Assembly (NCBI GenBank): GCA_023974075.1
Contig: CM043800.1
Span: 35,156,459 to 35,220,458, forward strand
Direction of reading: 5' to 3'
Length of the DNA stretch: 64,000 nucleotides
Origin: Chaenocephalus aceratus
Lineage: Eukaryota > Chordata > Actinopteri > Perciformes > Channichthyidae
Numbering within the stretch: the stretch's first letter is position 1; every line of letters starts with the position of its first letter. The translations under genes were made by a program, and so were the position numbers. Below, in pieces: positions 48,885-60,188 of this stretch. The notes beneath the pieces were generated by a model that saw nothing but the letters and a program-made list of their open reading frames with translations, did not search any database and was not told the origin of the DNA.

Positions 48885-49860
48885 ACTATTCCAAGACAGA
48901 GGAGCTGCGCATCTAAAAGCTGTCTTCCCTAAGACAGTCCTAGCAGTTGGCACATTTAATAAAACCACACGCATTCGATCTCAGGCAGTAGCCACTTACA
49001 ATTCTCCGTGAGATCAGGGAGCAGATATAAGATGGAAGTTTCCCTAACATGGCTTTGTATATAAAAATGTACCAGTGACTGAGCCTCCGTACAGTTAGTG
49101 AAAGCAAACCAGCCCTTGCATACAGGGTACAGTGATGGGTTAATGCTTTACAGTTTGTCACAAATCTTAGTGCACTGTGATAAGCAGCATCTAACTTGAC
49201 CAGGCAATTGGCAGGTGCATTCATATAGATCAGATCCCCATAGTCCAGCACAGGTAAAAAGGTCACAGTGACTAGCCTTTTCCTGGCCTCAAGCGAGAAA
49301 CAGGACTTGTTTTTGAAAAAGAACCCTAGCCTAACCCTCAGTTTTTTTAGCAGGTTATTGACATGAAGTTTAAAAGAGAGACAATCATCAAGCCAGATAC
49401 CAAGGTATTTGTAACAGGCAACAACTTCAAGTTTTGTTCCTTGCGTAGTTACAATATCTAAAACAGGCTCTGGTGTCTTTTTTGCTTTTGAAAAGAGCAT
49501 TACCTTGGTTTTATCCACATTTAAAAGAAGCTTTAATTCAGAGAACTGAGTCTGAATAGTGTTAAAAACAGCCTGTAATTTAACAACAGCCTCCTTAATG
49601 GTGGGACCTGCACAATACATCACAGTATCATCCGCATAAAAATGTAAAGTAGCTTCATCCACATTATCACCTACGCTGTTAATATATATGGAGAATAGAA
49701 GTGGTCCTAAAACAGAACCTTGTGGTACACCATTATAAATGTTTAACCACTCAGAAGACAGTCCATCAAAATGAACACATTGGGACCTTTCAGAGAGGTA
49801 GTTCACAAACCACCCCACTGCAAGGCTGGATATGCCAATACTGAATAGCCTCTGCTTTAA

Positions 49861-51237
49861 AGTGCCAGTGAAGTGCATTTTTTTGCGCCAAAATGAAATG
49901 GCAGTTTCATTCCTTACATATCATTGTGCCTGTTCATGGCTAAAATAATTTTAATTATTGATTAATTCATTATGAAAAATTAAAAAATATTTTTTAATAA
50001 TAACGGCCATCTGAGCCTACCGGAAGTTGCAGGCGATAGCGGCGGTGACGTCACAAGATGGGCCCAGTTGTGATTGTAAACATGGCGGAGACTTTGGAAA
50101 GTGATACAAGTGTGAGAGAAATGATTGATTTTGACAGTTTTTCTCGATTTAATTCCATTTCCTGCCTTTCTACAGATATATTAGGGACTATAGTGTTAAC
50201 AAATCCAAGAAAAATGTGTAATGTACATAATGAGTGTGCACACTTATCTAGTATCCTATCCATGTGAACCTGTTTTATTTGTGATGACCTCACACCCTCA
50301 CCCGGGAAGATGTTTTTCTTTAAATTGAAGTTAAAGGCATCAATCTGGTGCACTTTGAGGGCAACATTAAGAGATTTATGGATACAGCTCTCAACACTCA
50401 TATCAAACATATTTCAATAATCAAAAAACATTGGAAGGATTTCTAAACCTATTTTATACAACTAACATAGATGGAAATATTTGTTTACATAGATGACCAA
50501 ACCAACTGAGATAACTTAGGCTACAGTTTACAATCTAATCACTCAGAGTCCTTTACCTCCCTGAGCTGACATTATCTCTCTCAGTCCAACAGGAGAGGAC
50601 TCTCCCTCTTGAAACAGCTAATCTCCGTTAGCTCCGAGCTGGCACTAGATGCTAACAACAACCCTGTAACTCTCTCAGTCTCTCTTTCTCTCTCTCTCTC
50701 GAATCGACCAGTGGCCTTTATTTGTCATGAACAATCAACGAATCTACGAAACAATGACACCAGCCAGACTCACCTTCATCTTTTGGGAACAGAAACATCG
50801 CCACTTCGGCAGACTTGACATTACTACAGCCAGCGGCAATGCATCGCTTCCCGTGTGTTTTTCCTCTCTTTTTCTTCACTGTCGCCTCCATTGTCAGGTT
50901 TTCTCGATTGGCAATCACTTCCAGTCGACTCCGACACACTTTCCAGTAAAATACTCGCTCAAAAACTTTGATAAATTCGACTTTGAAACAGAGAAACAAT
51001 ACACTGTGATGAATGTAAACACTTCGGAGGCGACCATCTCGTGACGTCACGCAGTAGATCGCAAGCCACGCCCACGAAGGCGGAGGTCAACTGCGGATTT
51101 CACGGCAGCAAATTCAAAACTCATCAAATTAGTTGCTATTCCAACATCTTTTGATATGGGTTTCAATGGACAATTTTGGTCATTACTATATGTATTAGCA
51201 TAACAGATCATGCACAGGCACACACTTCACGGGGTCT
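49861..51237 (-). mobile_element. Kolobok-like transposon with THAP exon remnant, in the LINE
   Basis: The ends AGTGCCAGTGAAGTG and the complement AGACCCCGTGAAGTG are inverted, with TTAA at both sides (49857-49860, 51238-51241). On the minus strand 51050-50718 encodes GKRCIAAGCSNVKSAEVAMF followed by LFPKDE, the C2CH start of a THAP DNA-binding domain. TTAA duplication plus a THAP domain is characteristic of Kolobok. The catalytic domain is missing, so it is non-autonomous or deleted. It interrupts the LINE exactly at 'DHRILKQRL'. Confidence 0.82.
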
Positions 51238-52864
51238 TTAAGATGCGATGATCAACGGTGTCAAACGCTTTGGAAAGGTCAATAAACAGAGCTGCACAAC
51301 TCTGCTTATTATCTAAAATACTAGTAATGTCATTTACCACTTTCATTGTGGCAGTGATGGTGCTGTGTTTCTTTCTGAAGCCTGACTGATGATTAGACAG
51401 GATGTCATTTGTACATAAAAACTCTCCTTACCTGTTCACTCACTAGGCGTTCAAGAACCTTAGCCAGAACTGACAATTTAGAGATTGGCCTATAGTTATT
51501 TAAAATAGTTGCCTCCCCTCCTTTCAGTAAAGGCAAGACATAAGCAGACTTCCATACTTTTGGAATTGTATTTGTGCTGAGGGAGAGGTTAAAAAGAGAA
51601 GTAAGAGGTGGAGCAATAACATCTGCAGCTATCTTTAAAAAAAAGGTTCTAAGTTGTCCGGGCCAGCCGGTTTCCTAGGATCTAGCTTAGATAAGGCTTC
51701 ATGAACAACATTGACAGTAAAAGAAGTAAAACTGAAAGGGTTTTCCAGACCACGTTGTTCAGAGTCACAGACTGTAGTGTTCACAGAAGCAGAGTTAGTC
51801 ACAGAATCAAACATAGAACCGCAGGACACAAAATGCTCATTAAAGCAATTTAGCATAGTGGCCCTGTCCGATATAGAGCCAGATGCTGTGGTAAGGCACG
51901 GAGGTAGCTCATTACGGATCTCACCGGTTGATATCGATTTTATTGCTTTCCAAAATTTCCTAGGATTATTTAGGTTTTCTGTGGTAACTGACAAATAGTA
52001 CTTCGACTTTGCACTTTTGACATTTGAAGTGAAGCTATTCCTTAGCTGCCTAAAACGCAGCCACTCTATCTCTGAGCCTGATTTCCTAGCCTTTGTCCAG
52101 GCCTTGTTTCTCTCATGAAGGAGACTAGACAGCTCAGCAGAAAACCAAGGATTTTCTCGTCCCTTTACTCTAAATTTACGCAGGGTGCATGTCTATCAAT
52201 GATCTCCATAAAACCAAGATAGAAATAAGACCATGCGGTTTCCACATCAGCACACAGATCGATTTTACCCCAATCAAAATCAAACAGATTATGCACAAAA
52301 CCCGCTCCACAAAATGTTTGTTTATGTCTCTCTTGATGATAATGCGAGGTTTAACCTTTTGGACCTTAGTGTCCCTAATTGTGGCTACAACACAGTGATC
52401 GCTCAGATCATTTGCAAATACTCCCACAGATGAATATTTATGGGGAACATTAGTTAAAATGAGATCAATTAGGGAGGATTTATTAGGAGACTTAATATTT
52501 GGGCGAGTAGGACTGTCCACAATCTGAGTAACATTCAATGAGATACAAAGGTTTTTAAAATCCTCTGACACTGCAGTTAACCAGTCCCAGTTAAAATCTC
52601 CAAGTAGGACTATTTCCTTGTAGTCTAGTTGTGATAAAAGATTTGCTAGTGAAGACAAGGAGTCTTTGACAGCTGAGGGGGGGTCTGTAACAACTCACTA
52701 CCACTACCATGACTGTTGACCCTTTGCCACTTCTATATTTAAGGCTAAAAATTCAAATTGCTTACTGATCGATTTGGAAACTAATGTGGTTACACTGAAC
52801 TTATTCTTAACATAAATTGCAACGCCACCACCTTTATTAGGCCGGTCGGTACGATACACATTAA

Positions 52865-55041
52865 CCCTCTGGAGTCTAAGGGTATTTTCTCGAATTTTTG
52901 ATGTTTTCTTAAATCCCCATTTAAATGTATTTCTTCTCACATGGCACCCCATGTGTTAAATACCAAAAGGTTCAGGACAATCTCTGGTATTGCTATATAT
53001 GCAAATTACTCACCTTAGAGCACTGTTTGATGAGATAAGTAGCTCAAAAGCTTAAAATGTTACATCCGATTTTCGGAAAATCTTCAAAACTCTTGTGAAA
53101 ACACAAATTTACTCATGTGATCGAAATGTTTTGGTGTTTTAGATTTGGTTACCAAAGTCTTAGGATCACAAAAGCAGTGACATATTTGAATTACACTGTA
53201 TATAAATGTGTAATTCATGTCTAAAATGAAAAAAAATGTATTCGAATTTTGAGTAAAACAAGTGTTTATCACTCTACTTTCACCACAGCAGGGACTGAGA
53301 TACATCAGGACTGAATAATGACTTCATATTACATACCAAGGTTCATGTGATGTGTAAAAATACAAATTGAGCATTCAACCTTTTTTTTCAACCAACAATT
53401 TATTATAAATATGTTTTTTTCAAAAAACTATTTATATAAATATAAGAAACTGGAAAATCTAACTATTTACAATATTGAACATCAGAACTTTCAACCAACT
53501 ATTCATTATAAATGTCAAGATAGTGTCAAGGTCTTTGTCTGTCTTCCAAGACAGTGGGTCTGGCTGCTGTGTAGGTGGGGGTGATGGTGCATGGGCTGCT
53601 GTGTAGGTGGGGTGTACAAGTGCTATACGAGACCTCCACGAGACCTCCTTGCTGGCTGGGTTGAAGGTGATGGCTGTGGTGAAGCCTTTGTGCTGAGGTG
53701 TATCTTGACCTGGTGGCAGCCACAGATGGAAGTGGAGGCAGCTGTAGTGATGCTGGTCTGCTGGTCCTTGGTGGTGATGGCTCTAGTGAAGGCCCTTGAG
53801 CCACAGTAGATCTTGACCTGGGGGCCGGCACAGATGGATGTTGTGGCTGCTGGATAAACACCGCCTGTGGACCACTAGGCCCAGACAGCTGTGAAACATC
53901 TCTGTAAAACAAATAAAAATGTAGGACAATAATTACAACTAATTTCATTGAAATAAAGTTCAAGTAAAATGTTGCTCAAGCACAAATAACAATGCACACA
54001 TACAAAGAAAGTTTGGGAGGTTGGAGAAGGAGTCTCTCTCGATCTCACACACACCACACACACACACACACACACAACACACACACACACAGGTATTTCC
54101 AGTTACTTTTCAGTATAAAATCACAGACACACATATACATATGCTACATCTGATTACAAAGTCTCATCTGTACAGGACGGTAAAATAATAACAGGCACAC
54201 ATAAATAAATCTATGACAAAGTCTCATCTGTACAGAACAGTATGATAAAATAATCGATGGCAAAATCATGTCACTGTAAATGTCTCCGTTGTGGGACGAA
54301 TAAATGATTAATTTAATCATCTACACATGTAATCTCACTTTTACACACCAAAATAACGTTAACACAGAGTAAACGTTTGCTAATGGAGTCTATTTTGTCC
54401 CAAGAAAAAGTTCATGACTATCGATAACAAATATATATCAATAAACCTATTGTTCATTTTCGCGGTATTCCCCACACATTGCTAGTACACTATTGCTGTA
54501 ATATTTACACTTACCCATGTCCAAATGGATCCTTGTTGTTGTCGTTGTGTTCTTCTTCTTCAGAAGAGTCGAAGACTTCAGGTTCTGAACATCTGAGGCT
54601 CTACTGCTGCTAGCGAAAAAAATCTCGAGTGAAGTCGGCAACTTTTTTTAGCCATTTTCTCTGTCTCTCTCTCTCTCCACACTGACGTAAACTGATGGGA
54701 GAAACGTGGTTTATGTTTTTTTTACTTGGTGGGTAGGTCCTTAGTGATTTCTCGATGTCCATTGGTCATTTCAGACCATGATGTCTGCCGGCTGAGATTT
54801 CCTTGACGGACACACGAATCCACCAATCCCACACAGTGTAAAGTCAAGCTGCTTTGAGCGGCCATATTGGCTGTTATGCCCTGGTTACAGTCTCACAGGA
54901 GATACTGCTGGAAAGCTACCCTTCCAGCGATTCCGCGGATATCTGAATCATGTTTCTACTCCTTATAATCGAAAATATATGATTAATTACGTAAAATTAT
55001 GCGCACTTGGACGCGCCGGCGCGTCCACCGACTCCAGAGGG
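52865..55041 (-). mobile_element. piggyBac-like element, copy 2 (2.18 kb), in the LINE endonuclease
   Basis: CCCTCTGGAGTC...GACTCCAGAGGG is flanked by perfect TTAA (52861-52864 and 55042-55045). It is homologous to copy 1 in opposite orientation throughout, including the Ser/Glu-rich mini-exon (54641-54447) and the Pro/Ser-rich segment (53963-53526). CA-rich tracts lie near 54045-54090. There is no catalytic domain in either copy. Confidence 0.9.
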
Positions 55042-55659
55042 TTAAAACCATTTAAGGCAAGAGGCAGAGGCAGAGGCCAAAATAGACTTATTTAGCCATG
55101 TTTCAGATAAGACAATGACGTCAGCGTCAGTCGATTTTTCCCAGATACGGACAAAATCTAGTTTACCTAACAGACTGCGCACATTCAAGTGGATGAAACC
55201 CAACCCAGACCTAGCTTTAAAATCAGCAGGAGTAGCGATCTGACTATTACTACTGGGCGGACCAGGGTTAGGTTGTACATTTCCTGACAGTAATAACAAC
55301 AACAAAAACAGGCATCTTTTCCTCTTAAATGACACACATACATTGTCATCTAATTTAGAAACACCGGAAAAGTCTGCGAGAGTGTGATTAGAGCTTAAGA
55401 AGCAGTCCTGAAGAACCATCAACGCAGGAAAAAAAAAAGACAAACATATTTTGTCGAGCAGATTGACTGTGACAAGGCAACCGGTAATTGTTTGAGCAAC
55501 ACATCCGAACCTTTGCAGGGGATGCCCACTGCGGGAGGCAGAACAGAACTGAATCCAGTAGTCTTCTCAGAATGACTAGAGATCTTCTCATAGTCCAAAA
55601 CAGTTAACAGGCACAGTAGAATCACGATATGGGCCATTTTCCCAGACCAGCACAGCATC

Positions 55660-56110
55660 CGGATAGGTGTGCAAGCAGGCCCGAAATGTGGAGGCGCTCC
55701 GTTCTCCTCGCAATATCCCCGGTGCAGAACCCCTCAGTACAGCAGGATAGGCGAAGCAGGACCAGCTCGAGGCGTAGAGGCGCTCCGGTCTCTCCGCGAT
55801 ATCCCCGTGGTAAAACGTCCTCGGCACCGTATAGCACGACAGGTGGAGCAGGTGGATACAGGACTCAACTACAGCAGGTGTAAAGCAGGCCGCAGCCCGA
55901 ACGCGAAGCCGCTCCGGTCTCTCCGTTACGCCCCCTGGGGCAAAATCTCGCCAGGACAGCAGCACACGACAAGTGGAAGCAGGTCCCCGCCACAGCACAA
56001 CTGGGCAGGTGGAAAAAGGGGGCCCAAGCAACAACGTGCAGCCGCTCCGTCTCTCCGCGACTTCCCGGGAAAAACCTCCCCACAACAGCACAGGTGCACA
56101 AGTAAACCCC
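55660..56110 (-). repeat. Tandem 5' UTR monomers of the LINE (about 115 bp x 4)
   Basis: 'gctccggtctctccgcgatatcccc' variants recur at about 55700, 55785, 55910 and 56045. Each is followed by a 'cagcaca...gacaggtggagcagg' segment. Their position directly upstream of the LINE coding start suggests promoter monomers. Confidence 0.75.
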
Positions 56111-56259
56111 TATCCACGCCGACGGAAGAGAGGCAGCCCTGCCCCTCACTTTCCACGCTCCGTGAGGCGGATGAGAAAATGCGCTCCGCTCGCTCTGATC
56201 GACGAGTGTAGAGTGACGGCCGAGGTTTGTGTTAATCCACCGAGGATAATGATCATTCT

Positions 56260-56780
56260 CATCTACTGATACCTGGCATTGAGGCTGTTCATGGTGCTCA
56301 ATTAGTGGTGTGTGTGTGTTTAAATAGGGGGCCTACAAAACTTGCCATCAGCCCCAGGGCCTGATAGCAGGTTAAGGCGGGCTTGGGTGTAGTTTATAAT
56401 CTATTACTCGAGAAGACTCAGTATCACCTGTGTGCAGCTTAAAAAAAACAATTGTGAGAAACATATTATGCAGGAAATGTATACCTTTGTTGAAAAACAA
56501 ATGTGACAGGAGGTTTTCTCCGTACCGCTGCACGGCACTGTGCCATGCGCCTCCGCATTTGTCACTGCTGGGTGTGCCGGAAGTATAAATACAGGGGTGT
56601 GGCGTAGCTCGTGACTTACCTGTCAACCCCTTCGCTGGTGGCTGGAGCACGGCGTGGCCCGAATGAATTGTTTGTCGTGGCAGCCGTTTCGGAACACTCG
56701 CATCGAGACAGCGCATCTGACTGCCGGTGCAGTGGCGGAGAAATTGCTCCGCTGAGGACTCCCCTGGGCACAGTGTTGTT
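56260..56780. other. Mixed short repeats
   Basis: It contains a 'gggggcctacaaaacttgccatcag' tract and, at about 56405-56500, the reverse complement of 35720-35825. No gene. Confidence 0.4.
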
Positions 56781-56781
56781 A

Positions 56782-56912
56782 TCCAACACATCCTCACTCC
56801 CAGGTCGGCCTATGTTGACGTTATGTCAAGTCCCCTGTGTCGGCTTTTTCCAACGCAAGGGGGGGGGCCTTAGCGTACATTTTCAACTTTCCGGGATGTT
56901 CCAGTCCTCTAT
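56782..56912. mobile_element. End fragment of the 2.9 kb long-TIR element
   Basis: 'ccaacacatcctcactcccag' to 'ttccgggatgt' matches the terminus of 20151-23078. The rest of that element is absent here. Confidence 0.85.
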
Positions 56913-57062
56913 ACAGATGTAGCGCTTCGTTTCAGACGCCTACCCGTGCGGGTCCGTGATCGGCACGGGGTGGGCCCCTGCTGAAAAGTAAAACCCCCCC
57001 GCAGGACTTGAAACGCCCCCTTGATAAATACATTTAATTATAATGAAACCAGCAGCAATGGA

Positions 57063-57503
57063 TCATGGATCCACCAGGGGGAGCCGTGAAAATAGCTGCG
57101 TTTCAATCATAGCACGGTAAGGATGAGTAGAGCTGGACTGAGAAATTAGCCTGTCCCCTAGAATAACGTTGCATTGGCTAAAAATGGTATTCAGAGGATA
57201 ATTAACCAGGGCCACGGGGGCATCAGCGGCCAGATTAGACCCATCGGCGTTGGTTATTTTGATCCTGAGATGTATCAATGTGTCATTCATATCTAGGTAT
57301 TTATCCCCGTCCCCGGGAATAAAAAATTCAATCGGTCCGTCCTCCGTAATGGCAGACAACGGAAGGACCTCTGTATAGTGTTTTTCGTCGATAGAAAGTT
57401 GTGTCATGGGGGCAGAGAATAAATCCAACTCTGCCATGCTGCATTCAGCAGATTTGTGATGTAAAATAGCCATATTTAACACTCTAAAATATATCTCCCC
57501 CAA
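57063..57503 (-). pseudogene. Polinton/Maverick-type capsid-like protein, N-terminal fragment
   Basis: The frame contains AELDLFSAPMTQLSIDE, ITEDGPIEFFIPGDGDKYLD and NVILGDRLISQSSSTHPYRA. The pattern 'LDLF..P.TQ', 'GPIEF.I.G.G..YLD' and 'YPYRA..ET' is the start of the double-jelly-roll capsid family carried by Polinton elements, often annotated F54H12.2-like. The most likely start is Met at 57474. It ends after about 137 residues at TGA/flank, whereas the family is several hundred residues long. No polymerase, ATPase or integrase of a Polinton is nearby. It is a fragment, assigned from memory of the family pattern. Confidence 0.55.
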
Positions 57504-57536
57504 ATACGTTCCTTCTCCGAGGGTGTTTTTTCCCTA

Positions 57537-59175
57537 ATGATTTTTTTTTCACTGAGTGCTTTCCTACTACAGTTATTCTCTAGGGTAGGCATAGCCAGAG
57601 AGATACTTACTGACTGCGGCACAAACTTCCTCTCCAAGTTACTGAAGCAGGTGTATCAGCTGCTAGGAGTAAAGGGCATTAAGACCACCCCTTATCATCC
57701 CCAAACGGACGGCCTTGTCGAGCGATACAATCAGACCTTGAAGAGCATGCTGCGCAAGTTTGTTTCAGAGACAGGTGCCGACTGGGACCAGTGGTTGCCA
57801 TACCTCCTCTTCGCCTACCGGGAGGTGCCACAATCCTCAACCGGGTTCTCACCTTTTGAACTGCTGTATGGACGTGAGGTGAGAGGTCCCCTGGATCTGC
57901 TTAAAGACCACTGGGAGAATCCGAAGCCTGCCGGTGAAAACATTGTATCCTACGTGCTCAAGATGAGGGAGCGGTTGGAGAAAATGGCAGCCCTGGCCAA
58001 GGGGAACCCGATGAATGCCCAAAAGACTCAGAGAACCTGGTATGACCAGAAGACCAGAGAAAGAGTGTTTCAACCTGGTCAGAAGGTGCTGTTGCTGTTA
58101 CCTTCCAGTGAGAGCAAGCTGCTGGCTAGATGGCAGGGCCCATATGAGGTCACCAGACAGGTCGGAACAGTCAACTATGAAATCCATATGCCGGACAGAA
58201 CCAAGAAGCACCAGACGTTTCATATCAACCTGCTAAAAGGATTCCAAGATCCACCAGACACCGCATCGCAACACTTTTTCATACAGCCAGTGGGGGAAGA
58301 GGAGGTGAGGAGCAGTTTTTCCCCATGGACCTACCTGAACCAGGTCTATTGGATGTAACACATCTCCCATCGGTCCAGCAAGAAGAAATCAATGAGCTAT
58401 TGGATCCAGAGCTTTTCACCGAGCAGCCTGGTTTCACCAATCTGGTCCAGCACAACATCTACCTCAGGGAGACTGCTCCCAGCCGAAAGAAAACTACCGT
58501 ATCCCTGAACGGTTGGTGCTGGCCCTGAAGAAGGAGATAAAGCTGATGTTAGAGCTGGGGATCATCGAAGTGTCAACCAGTGAGTGGTGCAGTCCAGTGG
58601 TGCTTGTACCAAACAAAGATGGCTCCTTACGATTTTGCATTGACTTCAGATATCTTAACAGCATCTCGAAGTTTGACCCATACCCCATGCCAAGAATCGA
58701 CGAGTTGTTAGAGAGGGTGGGACGAGCAAAGTTCATCACCACATTGGACCTCACCAAGGGGTACTGGCAGGTGGCACTGGCACCTGAGGCCAAGCTGCTG
58801 ACGGCCTTTACTACCCCGTTTGGACTGTTCCAGTTCCGGGTAATGCCCTTTGGACTGCATGGTGCCCCTGCGACCTTCCAGAGGCTCATGGACCAAGTAC
58901 TGCGGGAGTTTGCAACATTTTCCGCAGCTTACTTGGACGATGTCGTGATCTTCAGCCAAACATGGGAAGAACACAGGGATCACCTACAACAGGTCCTCCA
59001 TGCGATCCAAGCTGCTGGACTGACCATCAACCCCCGTAAATGCGCCTTTGCCAAGGAAGAGGTGGAGTACCTGGGCTACGTCATTGGGGGAGGTGTCATC
59101 CGCCCACAACTGAGTAAGATCGAAGCGATTACTGCCTACCCCGTGCCAACCACAAAGAAGAAGGTAAAGTCCTGA
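57537..59175 (+). pseudogene. Gmr1-type Ty3/gypsy pol: integrase upstream of RT
   Basis: The first frame (to 58358) is the 3' half of a gypsy integrase: EILTDCGTNF, TTPYHPQTDGLVERYNQTLK, STGFSPFELLYGREVRGPLD, then the GPYEVTRQVGTVNYEI C-terminal barrel. A linker frame follows (58325-58528). Then RT: CSPVVLVPNKDGSLRFCIDF, TTLDLTKGYWQVALAP, FRVMPFGLHGAPATFQRLMD and AYLDDVVIFSQ, to 59175. Integrase therefore precedes RT on the same strand, the reverse of ordinary Ty3/gypsy and as in the Gmr1 group of deuterostomes. Both the N-terminal integrase and RNase H are missing. Confidence 0.85.
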
Positions 59176-59520
59176 ACAGAGTACGGCAAGGCAATATAGG
59201 GCATAAATACGGTAACGGGCGCCTAACATCGGGTCGAGGGGTCGAGGGGTCGAGGGGTCGAGGTCGCGACCCCCGGTAGCGCCGGGACCCCGGCGAGACC
59301 TCGTGGGGTCCGTAGATTTTACAAACTTGGAGGGGCGTGTGTGAAACGGGAGTTAGCGGAGGCTCCGGCAGCAAGTGTCCGACGGCTCCATAATATGGCC
59401 CTTTCGGACATCCCAAGGGTGCAGTCCTGCTACTTTTGGTAAGGCAATCTCCAAATATAGATTTGAAATTACACTTACCAGTCTCTGAAAATCTTTTGGT
59501 ATCCTATCGTGACGCCAATT
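59176..59520 (-). mobile_element. 5' internal leader of LTR element E3 with possible primer-binding site
   Basis: Reading leftward from the LTR, the first bases after CATCACA are AATTGGCGTCACGATAGG, where a tRNA primer site is expected. At 59231-59263 a 10-bp unit 'gaggggtcga' repeats about three times. No ORF continues leftward; at 59175 it meets the oppositely oriented Gmr1-type pol. Confidence 0.5.
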
Positions 59521-59937
59521 TGTGATGAAAACTTCTGTGCAGCAATGCAGAACCAATGCTCAGGAAATGATGGAAGCTGGAAATTCTTTAGTCAAACACT
59601 GTTATTTATTGAGAGAGAATAACGGCCGGAGAGTTCACAAGGTAAAGTCACAACTTTCATTATGAGACACCAAGCCAACTCTGAAGACATAAAGTTAATC
59701 ATGGATCTGTATATCCCACAAGGAGGGACTTAGAAACCATCCTTTCCTACCCTAATCATTACCAGACATTTGGAACAAAGACACCTTTGTATTGCAACTT
59801 CACATGTGCCCAAACCCCTCACTCACAGGAAGGCAGAAGACCTCTTGACCTGTGTCCTCCTGAAGTTACTTGCAGGAACATGCAAGAAAGACTGAGAATC
59901 TCTAAATACACAGATCGGATTAAAATATTCTCTTACA
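59521..59937 (-). mobile_element. 5' LTR of element E3 (417 bp)
   Basis: Reverse complement of 40751-41167 with very few differences and the same length and TG/CA ends. It is flanked on its upstream side (59938 onward) by L2 LINE sequence ending GTCATCAC. Confidence 0.85.
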
Positions 59938-60188
59938 GTGATGACCAGAATGTTGTAGTAGATGCGATGAAAGACAGGAAGCCAGTGGAGGTCTTTGAGG
60001 AATGGGGTGATGTGATGCCATGATTTGTTATGCGTAAGGAGATGTGCAGCTGCATTTTGAACCCGTTGGAGTCTGTTGAGGGATGTAGTGCTGATGCCGT
60101 AAAGAAGTGAGTTGCAGTGGTCGAGGCGGGAGGAAATTAAGGCATGGATTAGTCGTTCGGTTGCGGGGCGGGTGAGAGAGGGTAGGAT
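59938..60188 (-). mobile_element. L2 LINE fragment (left half of a split copy, segment 1)
   Basis: The reverse strand reads HHITPFLKDLHWLPVFHRIY in mixed frame, then NILVI, the conserved region after RT. The same LINE continues at 61724-61890; a sense-oriented L2 lies between them. Confidence 0.75.

Larger units (their letters stand above)
48885..56250 (-). pseudogene. Rex1-like LINE, near full-length, interrupted by two DNA transposons
   Basis: Reading leftward: 5' UTR repeats (about 56110-55660), then an N-terminal segment with LLLLSGNVQPNPGP (near 55265). Endonuclease follows with GFIHLNVRSLLG and DVIVLSETWLN. It resumes left of the piggyBac with NKGGGVAIYVKNK and LLGDFNWDWL (about 52600) and SDHC. 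RT begins NNPRKFWKAIKSIS (about 51970) and runs to a Kolobok insertion. It continues at about 49860 with [14 protein letters not shown] and FYADDT and decays at about 48885. It is the same family as 2521-4485. Several frameshifts are present besides the insertions, and the 3' end is lost. Confidence 0.88.
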
